Assembly (NCBI RefSeq): GCF_040372805.1
Contig: NZ_BAABWJ010000001.1
Location: 124,001 to 188,000, forward strand
DNA from: Pseudoteredinibacter isoporae_A
Lineage (GTDB): Bacteria > Pseudomonadota > Gammaproteobacteria > Pseudomonadales > Cellvibrionaceae
Direction: 5' to 3'
DNA length: 64,000 bases
The position numbers were made by a program, and so were the translations under genes. The notes beneath the pieces were generated by a model that saw only the letters and a list, made by a program, of their open reading frames with translations, had not been told where the DNA came from and made no database searches. Every line of letters begins with the position of its first letter. Position 1 is the stretch's first letter. This document shows positions 9,329-17,986 of this stretch, piece after piece.

Positions 9329-10189
9329 CTAGTTATACTCGTAAAAACCGCGGCCGGACTTTTTGCCCAACCAACCGGCTGCAACATACTTACGCAGCAG
9401 CGGCGCGGGGCGATACTTGTCTTCACCCAACTCTTTGTGGAGCACTTCCATGATGGCCAGACAGGTATCCAGGCCGACAAAATCGGCCAGGGTTAGCGGG
9501 CCCATCGGGTGATTCAAGCCCAAGCGGGCACCACGATCAATGTCATCACGGCTCGCAACCCCTTCTTCGAGAGCAAAAATAGCTTCGTTCAGGAAAGGCA
9601 CCAACAAACGGTTAACAGCGAAACCCGCTTTGTCTTCGCAGCTCACGACTTCTTTGCCCATTTGTTCGGCCAAAGACTTAACCGCAAGATAGGTTTCTTC
9701 ACTGGTAGCCAAACCTTTGATGACCTCTACCAACTTCATCACTGGCACAGGATTAAAAAAGTGCAGACCAATGAATTTTTCAGGACGTGAGATCGCACCC
9801 GCCATCAAAGTAATGCTGATAGAACTGGTGTTGGACGCCAGAATAGTGGAGGGCTTACACACCTTATCCAGCTCGGCGAAGAGTTTTAATTTGAGATCCA
9901 GATTTTCACTGGCCGCTTCGATGACCAGATCACAGTCGGCCAGATCAGCCAAACCATTCACTGGGGCAATGCCTGTCAGCATGGCTTGAGCCTCGGCTTC
10001 AACCAGCTTACCTTTAGCCACCTGGCCCATCAGGCGCTTCTCAATGACGGCCTTGCCTGTTTCAGCTGTTGCCAGATCGACATCCGCGAGTTTTACATCC
10101 AAACCCGTGGCAGCCGCTACTTGGGCAATTCCACCGCCCATTTGACCGGAGCCCAACACTCCCACAACTTTAATCTGTGTCATCGTCAC
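9329..10189 (-). CDS. 3-hydroxybutyryl-CoA dehydrogenase (3-hydroxyacyl-CoA dehydrogenase family)
   Basis: A 286-residue NAD(P)-dependent dehydrogenase acting on short-chain 3-hydroxyacyl-CoA. The Rossmann motif is GSGQMGGGIAQVAA near the N-terminus. The catalytic His lies in GLHFFNPVPVMKLVE, a conserved Glu in SCEDKAGFAVNR, and the C-terminal dimerisation domain has the GPLTLADFVGLD signature. The length is that of stand-alone Hbd/PaaH. A GGAGTGACG ribosome site precedes the ATG. The neighbours give no complete beta-oxidation pathway, so its physiological substrate is open. Confidence 0.92.
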   Translation of the reverse strand: MTMTQIKVVGVLGSGQMGGGIAQVAAATGLDVKLADVDLATAETGKAVIEKRLMGQVAKGKLVEAEAQAMLTGIAPVNGLADLADCDLVIEAASENLDLKLKLFAELDKVCKPSTILASNTSSISITLMAGAISRPEKFIGLHFFNPVPVMKLVEVIKGLATSEETYLAVKSLAEQMGKEVVSCEDKAGFAVNRLLVPFLNEAIFALEEGVASRDDIDRGARLGLNHPMGPLTLADFVGLDTCLAIMEVLHKELGEDKYRPAPLLRKYVAAGWLGKKSGRGFYEYN

Positions 10190-10288
10190 TCCAAACGCTT
10201 TGCTATTTGCTATTAAAAAACCGCGCTAGGATAGAGCCCCGAAGAGCGTTTGGAAAGGGAAACTTGTGATCAAGAGAGGCCGGAGCGA

Positions 10289-10987
10289 CTAGTCGTCGCC
10301 CCCGAAAAGGCTGTTCAGGGCATCCTTTTCATCACTGGAGACTTCAGCTTCCGCCTCCACTTTATGGATACCGTAACAGACCTGATTCCGGCCTTCGTTT
10401 TTAGCTTTGTACAAAAAGTCATCAGCTTCCTGTATCAGCTCTTTGGGGGAAACCTGGCTATGACGCGTATAAATACCAATCCCCAAGCTTGCCGTCATAT
10501 TGATCTGCAAAGTGTCTCCCTGCTGATTGCACACGGTAACGGCCATGGATTCGATATTCTTACGCAGACGCTCAGCGACCTGCACCGCCACCAAGGCCTC
10601 GGTTGCCGGCAGAATAATGGCAAACTCTTCACCGCCATAGCGGCAGACCACATCGAGCTTTCGAAAGCTGGACAGCATGCAGTTCGCCAGGGCTTGAAGA
10701 GCCATATTGCCCGCCTCATGGCCGTAATTGTCATTGATGCTTTTAAAGAAATCGATATCCAACATGATCAGAGAAGTCGACGCACCGCTTCGACGAGTAC
10801 GCTCCATCTCCTGTTCCAACGCTCGGATGAAATGACGGTAATTGGCAATGCCAGTAAGTGGATCGGTCAGCAACTGCTCTTCCAGCTTGCGCACTTCCGC
10901 AGGCCAGGGGCAAGCCTCCCCCGCTGGGCATTCGACATTCTCATAACTCGAAAACTGATAATCGCTGCTGGAAGTTTCTTTATCCAT
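10289..10987 (-). CDS. Diguanylate cyclase (GGDEF domain)
   Basis: A 232-residue soluble protein that should make cyclic di-GMP. The active site reads GGEEF at 118-122, and an inhibitory RxxD site (RKLD, 109-112) lies exactly five residues before it, so product inhibition is expected. The domain entry DPLTGIANYR is intact. There is no membrane or known sensor domain. The 35-residue N-terminus holds a Cys pair (C20 and C26, in CPAGEACPW) that might bind a metal or form a disulfide. The gene starts 35 bp after murJ. Targets in pilus or adhesin control are plausible but unproven. Confidence 0.93.
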   Translation of the reverse strand: MDKETSSSDYQFSSYENVECPAGEACPWPAEVRKLEEQLLTDPLTGIANYRHFIRALEQEMERTRRSGASTSLIMLDIDFFKSINDNYGHEAGNMALQALANCMLSSFRKLDVVCRYGGEEFAIILPATEALVAVQVAERLRKNIESMAVTVCNQQGDTLQINMTASLGIGIYTRHSQVSPKELIQEADDFLYKAKNEGRNQVCYGIHKVEAEAEVSSDEKDALNSLFGGDD

Positions 10988-11022
10988 AATATGTAAGATA
11001 GTACATCTATCGGTTTAGCACG

Positions 11023-12621
11023 CTAATATTTCTTTTGTTTCAAATGCTTGGGACGCACTCCCGCCAGTACCAATACCAAGGCATAGCTGCACAAACCTGC
11101 CAGCACCAAGGCCAACATCGTGTAGGTCCGCTGCCACCAACCCCACTGATACCAGTCTTGCCACTGGGCATTGAGGTACAGCAAAACGGCCGCCATCGCG
11201 ACATTCGCTACCAGCATACGCAGAGCAAATGCCCACCAGCCCGGCTCAGCCCGATACACGCGGTCACGCCGTAAACCTGAGAGCAGCAGACCGGCATTAA
11301 TAAACGCCGAACACGAGGTGGCCAGAGCTAATCCCACATGGCCCAAATTCATATACGTATAGAGCGGCCAAACAAAGGCAATATTGAGTGCCATATTCGA
11401 GACCATGGCAATAATGCCGTATTTAACGGGGGTTTTTGTGTCTTGCCGAGAGAAATACCCGGGGGCCAGAATTTTAATCAACATGAACGCTACCAGGCCA
11501 AAAGCATAGGCCCGCAAGCTCCAGGAGGCCATGAGGATGTCTTCCGCTGAGTATTTTCCATACTGGAACAGCGTGGTCAAAATGGGTTCCGCCAGCAGAA
11601 TCAAAGCCAAGGCAGCGGGCACCGCAATCAACAACACCAGGCGCAAGGCCCAATCCATGGTGGCACTGAACTGTTCTGGCTTATCCGCCGAATGCTGGCG
11701 CGACAAACTAGGCAGAATAACCGTCGCCACTGCAATCCCAAACACCCCCAGAGGCAGCTCAGCCAAACGATCAGAAAAATACAGCCAGGTGACACTGCCT
11801 AAGGGCAGCAGAGAGGCCAGCACAGTGTCCAGCAAGAGATTAATCTGGCTCACCGACACACCGAAAATTGCCGGGGCCATTAAAGCCAGAATCCGGCGAA
11901 CACCTGAGTCCTTCCAATTGGGAGCCGGGTAGGGTAACAGGCGCAATTGGTACAGGAACGGCAACTGGAACAGCAATTGAACAACACCCGCCGCCAATAC
12001 TCCCCAAGCCAGTGCCATTACCGGCCTCTCAAAATAAGGGCTTAAGTAGATGGCGGCGGCAATCAAACAGATATTCAATAAAACCGGCGTAAAAGCTGGC
12101 ACCGCAAAACGGTCATAACTGTTGAGAATTGCTCCGGCAAAACCCGTCAAGGAAATCAACAAGAGATACGGAAAGGTGATGCGAATCATATCGCTGGCCA
12201 GCGCGTAGCGCTCACCACCTTCCATATAAAAGCCTGGCGCGAACAGCATGGTCACCAAGGGGGCTCCGGCCACCACCAAGACCGTCAAGAGTATGAGCGT
12301 GGAGCCCAAACAGCCCGCCACGGCGTTCAGTAGTTGGCGCACTGCAGCGTGGGAACCCTGCTCGCGATATTCTGACAAGACCGGAACAAAGGCTTGCGCG
12401 AAGGCACCTTCCGCAAATAGTCGCCGCATGAAATTGGGAATTTTAAAGGCAACAATAAACGCATCAGCGTTCGCGTCCGCGCCGAGAAAGCGGGCCAGAA
12501 CTACGTCCCGAATCAAGCCTAATATACGAGACAAAAAGGTGAAGGTACTCACCACCATGCTGGATTTTAATAAACCCGCGCTTGCCTTAGGCTGTTGCTC
12601 CGCCCCACTCAATTGATGCAC
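11023..12621 (-). CDS. murJ: Lipid II flippase MurJ
   Basis: A 532-residue MOP-superfamily inner-membrane protein with about 14 helices that flips lipid II for peptidoglycan synthesis. The N-terminal block FTFLSRILGLIRDVVLARFLG and the segment RRLFAEGAFAQAFVPVL are signatures of the family. Conserved basic residues of the central cavity are present in these blocks. It heads the long minus-strand cluster. In Pseudomonas rpsT would lie just upstream, but here rpsT is 36 kb away. Confidence 0.97.
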   Translation of the reverse strand: MHQLSGAEQQPKASAGLLKSSMVVSTFTFLSRILGLIRDVVLARFLGADANADAFIVAFKIPNFMRRLFAEGAFAQAFVPVLSEYREQGSHAAVRQLLNAVAGCLGSTLILLTVLVVAGAPLVTMLFAPGFYMEGGERYALASDMIRITFPYLLLISLTGFAGAILNSYDRFAVPAFTPVLLNICLIAAAIYLSPYFERPVMALAWGVLAAGVVQLLFQLPFLYQLRLLPYPAPNWKDSGVRRILALMAPAIFGVSVSQINLLLDTVLASLLPLGSVTWLYFSDRLAELPLGVFGIAVATVILPSLSRQHSADKPEQFSATMDWALRLVLLIAVPAALALILLAEPILTTLFQYGKYSAEDILMASWSLRAYAFGLVAFMLIKILAPGYFSRQDTKTPVKYGIIAMVSNMALNIAFVWPLYTYMNLGHVGLALATSCSAFINAGLLLSGLRRDRVYRAEPGWWAFALRMLVANVAMAAVLLYLNAQWQDWYQWGWWQRTYTMLALVLAGLCSYALVLVLAGVRPKHLKQKKY

Positions 12622-12717
12622 TCCCCCAATGCAGAAACCTCAGCTCGCCATTGCGGCGATATAAGCCCTGCCAAAAGCCGCCATTGTCGCACAGATCTCA
12701 CCGGGGAAGACAGGCAA

Positions 12718-12752
12718 GCCAAGGGTGATAAATTATTTTTATCACCCTTGGC
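12718..12752. promoter_or_regulatory. 15-bp perfect inverted repeat between murJ and the D-glutamate cyclase operon
   Basis: Arms at 12718-12732 and 12738-12752 (GCCAAGGGTGATAAA and its complement) are separated by five bases. The repeat sits in the divergent intergenic space, 77 bp upstream of the first plus-strand gene. There is no T-run after it on either strand, so an operator is more likely than a terminator. The binding protein is unknown. Confidence 0.55.
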
Positions 12753-12828
12753 AAAGAGCATCCATTGGACATTCACCGGGCAACTCGTACCATTTCCCGT
12801 CTTGACCTTAGAATGAAGGAAGTCGGCG

Positions 12829-13635
12829 ATGAGCACCCTTAAACAGAATTCCCAGCACCTTAGCCCCCAGCAGTTGCGGCAGGCCATTCGGAGCGGGGAA
12901 CATACCGGCAACACCTCAGGTTTTTGCCCCGGTTTCGTGCAGTGCAATGTCGCCATCCTGCCCGCCGACTGGGCCAATGAGTTCCTTCAGTTCTGCCAGC
13001 TCAACCCCAAGCCCTGCCCCATCGTCGCCATGAGCAGCCAGCCCGGACAGATTGACATGCCGGAGGTCGCTCAAGATTTCGATATCCGTCAGGACGTACC
13101 CAGCTACCGTATTTTCCGCGATGGTCAATTCGAGGAAGAAGTTCACGATATCCAAGCATACTGGCGCGATGATCTGGTCACCTTTCTCTTGGGGTGTTCA
13201 TTTTCGTTTGAAGAAGCCCTACTGGCAGACGGCCTGGATGTGCGTAACATTAGCCAGGGCAAAAACGTGCCCATGTACCGCAGCAACATCGCCTGCAAGC
13301 CCGCGGGACGTTTCCGCGGTGATATGGTCGTCAGCATGCGCCCCTTCAAGGCCGCTGATGCCATCCGGGCCATTCAGATCTGCAGTCGCTTTCCCAGCGT
13401 GCATGGAGCCCCCGTGCATTTTGGCGACCCGAGTCTGATCGGCATTCACGACATTCTGCAGCCGGACTACGGCGATGCGGTCGATATTGCCGAAGACGAA
13501 GTGCCGGTTTTCTGGGCGTGTGGCGTAACACCCCAGGTCGCCCTTGAGCAAGCCAAACCGCCCTTTTGCATTACCCACAGCCCTGGCTGCATGGTCGTAA
13601 GCGATCTGCCCAACAGCCGCCTGGCCATCCTGTAA
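12829..13635 (+). CDS. DUF1445/YcsI family protein (N-terminal half of D-glutamate cyclase)
   Basis: A 268-residue soluble protein of the YcsI family (Pfam D-Glu_cyclase, formerly DUF1445). Family blocks are GFCPGFVQCNVAILP near residue 30, FLLGCSFSFEEAL, MYRSNIACKP and HFGDPSLIGI. The vertebrate mitochondrial D-glutamate cyclase has this domain at its N-terminus fused to DUF4392, which is encoded separately four genes downstream. An AAGGAAG ribosome site precedes the ATG. It is the first gene of an operon with pxpABC. A role in converting D-glutamate to 5-oxo-D-proline is inferred, and the catalytic part of the eukaryotic enzyme has been assigned to the other half. Confidence 0.85.
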   Translation: MSTLKQNSQHLSPQQLRQAIRSGEHTGNTSGFCPGFVQCNVAILPADWANEFLQFCQLNPKPCPIVAMSSQPGQIDMPEVAQDFDIRQDVPSYRIFRDGQFEEEVHDIQAYWRDDLVTFLLGCSFSFEEALLADGLDVRNISQGKNVPMYRSNIACKPAGRFRGDMVVSMRPFKAADAIRAIQICSRFPSVHGAPVHFGDPSLIGIHDILQPDYGDAVDIAEDEVPVFWACGVTPQVALEQAKPPFCITHSPGCMVVSDLPNSRLAIL

Positions 13636-13662
13636 GACCTAATTCAACCTGAGAGAAGAACC

Positions 13663-14394
13663 ATGAGCCTGTTATTGAATTGCGACCTCGGCGAAAGCTT
13701 TGGCAACTGGACCATGGGCATGGATGCTGCCGTCATGCCCCACATCGATCAAGCCAATATTGCCTGTGGATTTCACGCCGGTGACCCCTTGATCATGCAA
13801 CACACCCTAGCGCTGGCAAAAACCCATGGGGTCAGCGTCGGCGCCCATCCAGCCTACCCGGACCTGGTCGGCTTTGGGCGTCGCAGCATGAACGTCAGCA
13901 AAGCCGAGCTCAAAGCCATGATCAGCTATCAACTCAGCGCCCTCGAAGGCATGGCAGCCAACCAGGGCCTGAGTGTCGACTACCTCAAACCCCACGGCGC
14001 CATGTACAACGACATGATGGCCAAGACTGAGAACCGCCTTGCGATTATGGAAGCCATTGCCGAACATCACCGGCCAGTGAAGCTGATGCTGCAGGCCACC
14101 CCGCAATGGCAAAGCCATCAGGACGAGGCTCAACACATCGGTATCGACTGCTTGTTTGAAGCGTTCGCCGATCGCTGCTACGACGACGATGGCAAACTGT
14201 TGGCCCGCAGCAAGCCAGGTGCCGTTCACGACAAAGAGAAAATGCTTGCCCAGGTGATTCAGCTGGCCAAAAAAGGCACCATCACCACCGTAAGCGGACA
14301 CACCTTGGAACTCCAGGCTGACACACTCTGCGTGCACGGTGACAACGCCGAAGGCGTTGCCGCCATTGCCTCAATTCGTGAGGCAATCTGCTGA
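13663..14394 (+). CDS. pxpA: 5-oxoprolinase (ATP-hydrolysing) subunit PxpA
   Basis: The LamB/YcsF-family subunit of the prokaryotic 5-oxoprolinase, 243 residues. It starts with NCDLGESFGNW and continues with ANIACGFHAGDP and GAHPAYPDLVGFGRR, all signature blocks, followed by KPHGAMYNDM. The complex uses ATP to open 5-oxoproline (pyroglutamate) to glutamate in the cytoplasm. It lies 27 bp after the DUF1445 gene, and its TGA shares a base with the pxpB ATG. Confidence 0.95.
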   Translation: MSLLLNCDLGESFGNWTMGMDAAVMPHIDQANIACGFHAGDPLIMQHTLALAKTHGVSVGAHPAYPDLVGFGRRSMNVSKAELKAMISYQLSALEGMAANQGLSVDYLKPHGAMYNDMMAKTENRLAIMEAIAEHHRPVKLMLQATPQWQSHQDEAQHIGIDCLFEAFADRCYDDDGKLLARSKPGAVHDKEKMLAQVIQLAKKGTITTVSGHTLELQADTLCVHGDNAEGVAAIASIREAIC

Positions 14395-15104
14395 TGAGCA
14401 ACACCTTTACGCCGCGCATTGACATCGCCGGTGCAGACGCGCTGATCGTGTATCTGGGCGAAGAAACCCGCGCCGAAATTTCCGCAGAGGTACAAAGACT
14501 CGCCCAGGGCCTGCAACATCATATCGGACAGGAATTAATTGACCTGGTGCCCTCCTACGCGTCGCTGCTGATCATTTTCAATCCTCAACAATGTGACCAC
14601 CTGTGGCTGCGACAGCGAGTTCGCCAATGCCTGAGCGGTGAACACAACCGCCAACAAGACGACAGCCGCCTGGTCGAACTGCCCAGTTATTACAGTCGTG
14701 AATCCGGACCGGATCTCAGCCTGTTGGCGCAAAACGCAGGACTCAGCGAAGACGAGGTCATTGCCATGCACAGCGCAGAAGAGTACCGGGTCTATGCCAT
14801 CGGTTTTGCCCCCGGTTTCGCCTACCTCGGACAAGTCGATAAGCGCATTGCCGCCCCACGTCTCGCCACACCTCGGAAAAAAGTCCCCAAGGGCGCTGTC
14901 GCCATCGCAGACAGACAAACCGCGGTCTACCCGGCCGTGTCTCCAGGTGGCTGGAACCTGATTGGCCTTTGCCCAAGTCCGATGTTTGATCCAGAACAGA
15001 AACCCCACATGCCCGTTGCAGTGGGAGACCGCATTCGTTTTCGTCCAATCAGCCGGGAAGAGTTCCTGGACCTCGGTGGCGAACTCCCAGAGTTTGAGGT
15101 GTAA
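14394..15104 (+). CDS. pxpB: 5-oxoprolinase subunit PxpB (KipI family)
   Basis: The 236-residue CT_C_D-domain subunit of 5-oxoprolinase. The core block YAIGFAPGFAYLG, the stretch RKKVPKGAVAIADRQTAVYP, and SPGGWNLIGLCP are diagnostic for the family. KipI was first described in Bacillus as a kinase inhibitor, but the enzyme role is the general one. The gene is coupled to pxpA by a TGATG overlap and followed after 5 bp by pxpC. Confidence 0.95.
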   Translation: MSNTFTPRIDIAGADALIVYLGEETRAEISAEVQRLAQGLQHHIGQELIDLVPSYASLLIIFNPQQCDHLWLRQRVRQCLSGEHNRQQDDSRLVELPSYYSRESGPDLSLLAQNAGLSEDEVIAMHSAEEYRVYAIGFAPGFAYLGQVDKRIAAPRLATPRKKVPKGAVAIADRQTAVYPAVSPGGWNLIGLCPSPMFDPEQKPHMPVAVGDRIRFRPISREEFLDLGGELPEFEV

Positions 15105-15109
15105 CCGTC

Positions 15110-16054
15110 ATGCCAGGATTTACCGTAGTTGCCCCCGGCATTCTCAGCTTGCTGCAAGATGCCGGTCGTTTTGGCCAGCAACAAATTGGCCTCACCAATG
15201 GCGGTCCGCTGGACCCGTTTGCGTTTACATTGGCCAACCGCTTATGCCACAACCCCGACGACAGTTGTGCCATTGAAATCAGCATTGGCGGGCTCACTCT
15301 GGAATCATCTATCGATACCTGCATCGCCTTGAGCGGCGCTAAGCTGGGCTTGAAAGTGAACGGCCAAAGCCAACCTCAATGGCAAACCATTGCCATCAAA
15401 GCCGGCGACAAAATCAACGTTGGCTTCGCCAGTGATTCCCACAGCGGCAGCCGCGCTTATCTGGCGGTTGCCGGTGGTTTCGACATTCCCGCGCAATTCG
15501 GAAGCCGCTCCACCGTATGCCGTGAAGGTATTGGTGGTATCCGTGGCGGCCCACTGCAGAAAGCCGACGAACTTTCCTGCTCAGCCCAGGACGATTTTGA
15601 AGTCCTTGCACTGCCCGAAGAACAACGGCCGGAATACCCCTCCCAGATCAGTTTGAGGGTCATTTTGGGTTACCAGCAGAGCCATTTCAGCAAGGTGAAG
15701 CAGGCTATTTTCTTCAGTAGCGAATACATCGTCAGCGATCTCTGTGACCGAATGGGTTATCGCCTGGAAGGCCCCAAGGTCAATGCTGATATCGATGGCA
15801 TCCTCTCCGAAGGTATTTGCCTCGGCGCCATTCAGGTGCCCGCCGATGGCCAACCCATCGTACTGATGAATGACCGCCAAACCATCGGTGGCTACCCCAA
15901 AATGGGTTCGGTGTTCGCGCCGGATCTGGCCAAGCTGACGCAGCTGACCGCCGGCGGCCGTATTCACTTCAAAGAAATGGACATCAATGAAGCCCATCAG
16001 GAATTACTGCTGACTCAACGCCAAATGAGCCAGCTGACTCTGGAAAAGCTATAA
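15110..16054 (+). CDS. pxpC: 5-oxoprolinase subunit PxpC (KipA family)
   Basis: The 314-residue biotin-dependent-carboxylase-like subunit of 5-oxoprolinase. The N-terminus has GILSLLQDAGRFGQQQIGLTNGG, and further blocks are SRAYLAVAGGF, a RGGPLQ segment and DRQTIGGYPKMG near the C-terminus, all typical of KipA/PxpC. It completes the PxpABC set in the usual order and is followed after 4 bp by the DUF4392 gene. Confidence 0.95.
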   Translation: MPGFTVVAPGILSLLQDAGRFGQQQIGLTNGGPLDPFAFTLANRLCHNPDDSCAIEISIGGLTLESSIDTCIALSGAKLGLKVNGQSQPQWQTIAIKAGDKINVGFASDSHSGSRAYLAVAGGFDIPAQFGSRSTVCREGIGGIRGGPLQKADELSCSAQDDFEVLALPEEQRPEYPSQISLRVILGYQQSHFSKVKQAIFFSSEYIVSDLCDRMGYRLEGPKVNADIDGILSEGICLGAIQVPADGQPIVLMNDRQTIGGYPKMGSVFAPDLAKLTQLTAGGRIHFKEMDINEAHQELLLTQRQMSQLTLEKL

Positions 16055-16058
16055 CATC

Positions 16059-16940
16059 ATGACACTCAAAAATATTACCCTTAGCGATAGCGAACTGGGC
16101 CTCAGCCGAACCATCGAGAACCTTCTGGTGGCGCGCAATCTACGTGGCATGGCTCAAGTGCAACCTCACCTGGAAGCCGGCTATTGCATGCGCGCAGCCA
16201 AAGCCATGCACACCGCCGTACTCAAGGGCGCCGTCGTACTGATCGGTACGGGCTTTCCCGTTGTCGATACCTTTGAAACCGATGGACCACCGGGTGCCAT
16301 TTCCCTTTACCGGGCCATTGAGGCCTGTGGCGGCACACCTTACATTTGCTGCGGCGCGCCACTTTCCGGCGCCATCGTGGCGGATTATCGGGTCATCGAA
16401 CTGGCTGTGGGTGAAGATTGCGAACAGCAGCAGCACCAGGAAGCCGAAGCGATTCTCAAGCAGTATTCACCGGGCCTGGTGATTTCCATTGAACGCCCGG
16501 GCAAAGCCGCCGACGGCGGTTACTACAATATGCGCGGTGAATCGATCAGCCCCCGCAGTGCCTGCTTCGATGAAATCATGCAGCTTTGCCAATGCACCAC
16601 TCTGGCGATTGGTGATGGCGGCAATGAAATCGGGATGGGCAAAGTGCACAATGCCCTGAGCGAACTCAACATTGTTCCTGCCGCCACCAGCTGCGATGAG
16701 CTCGTGGTTGCGGATGTTTCCAACTGGGGCGGCCATGCCCTGGTTGCCCTGCTCGGTTATTTGCGTAACCAGGACCTATTGGCCAATTTCGACAACCTCG
16801 ATGTCCTGCGCTACCTGAGCGAGCGAGGCAGTGTTGATGGCGTCACACGGGAAAACACCTTAACGGAAGACAGTCTCGATGCTGCAGAAGGCAGCAAACT
16901 GCTCTACGCCTTGAGACAGCATTGCGGTTTTGTTGACTGA
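16059..16940 (+). CDS. DUF4392 protein, D-glutamate cyclase catalytic-type domain
   Basis: A 293-residue protein matching the C-terminal domain (DUF4392) of vertebrate D-glutamate cyclase. Visible features are VVLIGTGFPV and ETDGPPGA near residues 60-80, SIERPGKAADGGYYNMRG in the middle, and a Gly/Asp-rich AIGDGGNEIGMGKV block that could bind metal. It is the last gene of the operon, 4 bp after pxpC. The eukaryotic enzyme converts D-glutamate to 5-oxo-D-proline. The same reaction is inferred here, with the DUF1445 protein as a possible partner. Confidence 0.85.
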   Translation: MTLKNITLSDSELGLSRTIENLLVARNLRGMAQVQPHLEAGYCMRAAKAMHTAVLKGAVVLIGTGFPVVDTFETDGPPGAISLYRAIEACGGTPYICCGAPLSGAIVADYRVIELAVGEDCEQQQHQEAEAILKQYSPGLVISIERPGKAADGGYYNMRGESISPRSACFDEIMQLCQCTTLAIGDGGNEIGMGKVHNALSELNIVPAATSCDELVVADVSNWGGHALVALLGYLRNQDLLANFDNLDVLRYLSERGSVDGVTRENTLTEDSLDAAEGSKLLYALRQHCGFVD

Positions 16941-17030
16941 CGGCACACAATTGCAACGCCAAGCGGATGAGTTCACAGTCCCGCCACAGCTGTGTAAGAT
17001 TGTGCCCTCACCCGTAAGTTGCAGGAATTT

Positions 17031-17891
17031 ATGAACAAGTTCGTTATCGGCCTGTGCTGCCTGTGCCTCAGCATCAGCGCACAAGCCACCAGTCCCGTCT
17101 GGAAAATAAGCAAAAATGGCCACCACTTCTATTTGGGGGGCACCATCCACTTGCTGGCCAATTCTGATTACCCCTTACCCGAGGCCTTCGATAAGGCCTA
17201 TGCGGAAGCCAGCACATTAGTATTTGAAACCGACATTGAAAAAATGAAGGCAGCCTCCAATCAGACCCAATTGCTGCGCAAATTGCTTTACCCCAGCGGT
17301 GAGAACCTGCGACAAAAACTAAGCCCGGAAACTTATCAGCGACTGGATAATTTTTTTGCAGCGCGCGGAGTGCCGACATCGGAAATCACCCGCTTTCGAA
17401 TCGGCATGACCGTGATGACTCTGACCTTAATCGAGCTGCGCCGGAACGGTTTGGCTGAAGAAGGGGTCGATATGTTCTTCATGAAGAAAGCCAAAAAGGA
17501 CCAGAAAACCCTGGATTCCCTTGAAGAGCTGAATGCTCATATGGACTTTATCGCCAATATGGGGACAGGCCAGGAAGACGAAATGATTCGCCAAACTCTG
17601 GACGACTTGGAACAGATACCCACCATGATTCGCAACATGAAGGCCGCCTGGCGTGCAGGCAACAATAAGCAGCTCGCCGACATTGCCATTCGCGAATGGA
17701 AAGCAGAATTCCCCAATGTGTTTAAACGCCTGCTCACCGATCGCAACAATGATTGGATGCGAGAACTCGCGCAATACAATAACGATGCTGATGTAGAATT
17801 TGTTCTGGTTGGCGCCTTACATCTGGTTGGCAAAGAAGGCTTGTTGGCACAACTGAAAAACAGCGGCCACACCCTGAAACAATTACCCTGA
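17031..17891 (+). CDS. TraB/GumN family exported protein
   Basis: A 286-residue protein with a signal peptide (about 1-19, ending SAQA). It has the two GxxH elements of the TraB/PrgY/GumN family: GGTIHLL near the N-terminus and GALHLVGKEGL near the C-terminus, plus a conserved FETD. Eukaryotic TIKI proteases share this fold, so a periplasmic metalloprotease is possible but not proven for bacteria. I use the ATG at 17031 with an AGGA ribosome site; a TTG 12 bp earlier is less likely. Confidence 0.87.
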   Translation: MNKFVIGLCCLCLSISAQATSPVWKISKNGHHFYLGGTIHLLANSDYPLPEAFDKAYAEASTLVFETDIEKMKAASNQTQLLRKLLYPSGENLRQKLSPETYQRLDNFFAARGVPTSEITRFRIGMTVMTLTLIELRRNGLAEEGVDMFFMKKAKKDQKTLDSLEELNAHMDFIANMGTGQEDEMIRQTLDDLEQIPTMIRNMKAAWRAGNNKQLADIAIREWKAEFPNVFKRLLTDRNNDWMRELAQYNNDADVEFVLVGALHLVGKEGLLAQLKNSGHTLKQLP

Positions 17892-17898
17892 TGCCCCG

Positions 17899-17920
17899 AG
17901 GCAGCTGCAACAGGCTGCCT
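17899..17920 (+). terminator. Possible weak terminator after the TraB/GumN gene
   Basis: A 7-bp stem (AGGCAGC with GCTGCCT) and 8-base loop lie a few bases after the stop codon, but no clear T-run follows. Confidence 0.35.
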
Positions 17921-17986
17921 AATACTTGATCCTGTTATGCGCCTTGGCTACATTGGAGCTTTCAAGGCCAGCAAAGGATCAAGCAC

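Noticed and set aside
10250..10996. 248-codon plus-strand frame
   Set aside because: It is entirely antisense to the diguanylate cyclase gene, whose GGEEF, I-site and domain entry are all intact; the frame's product shows no family features.
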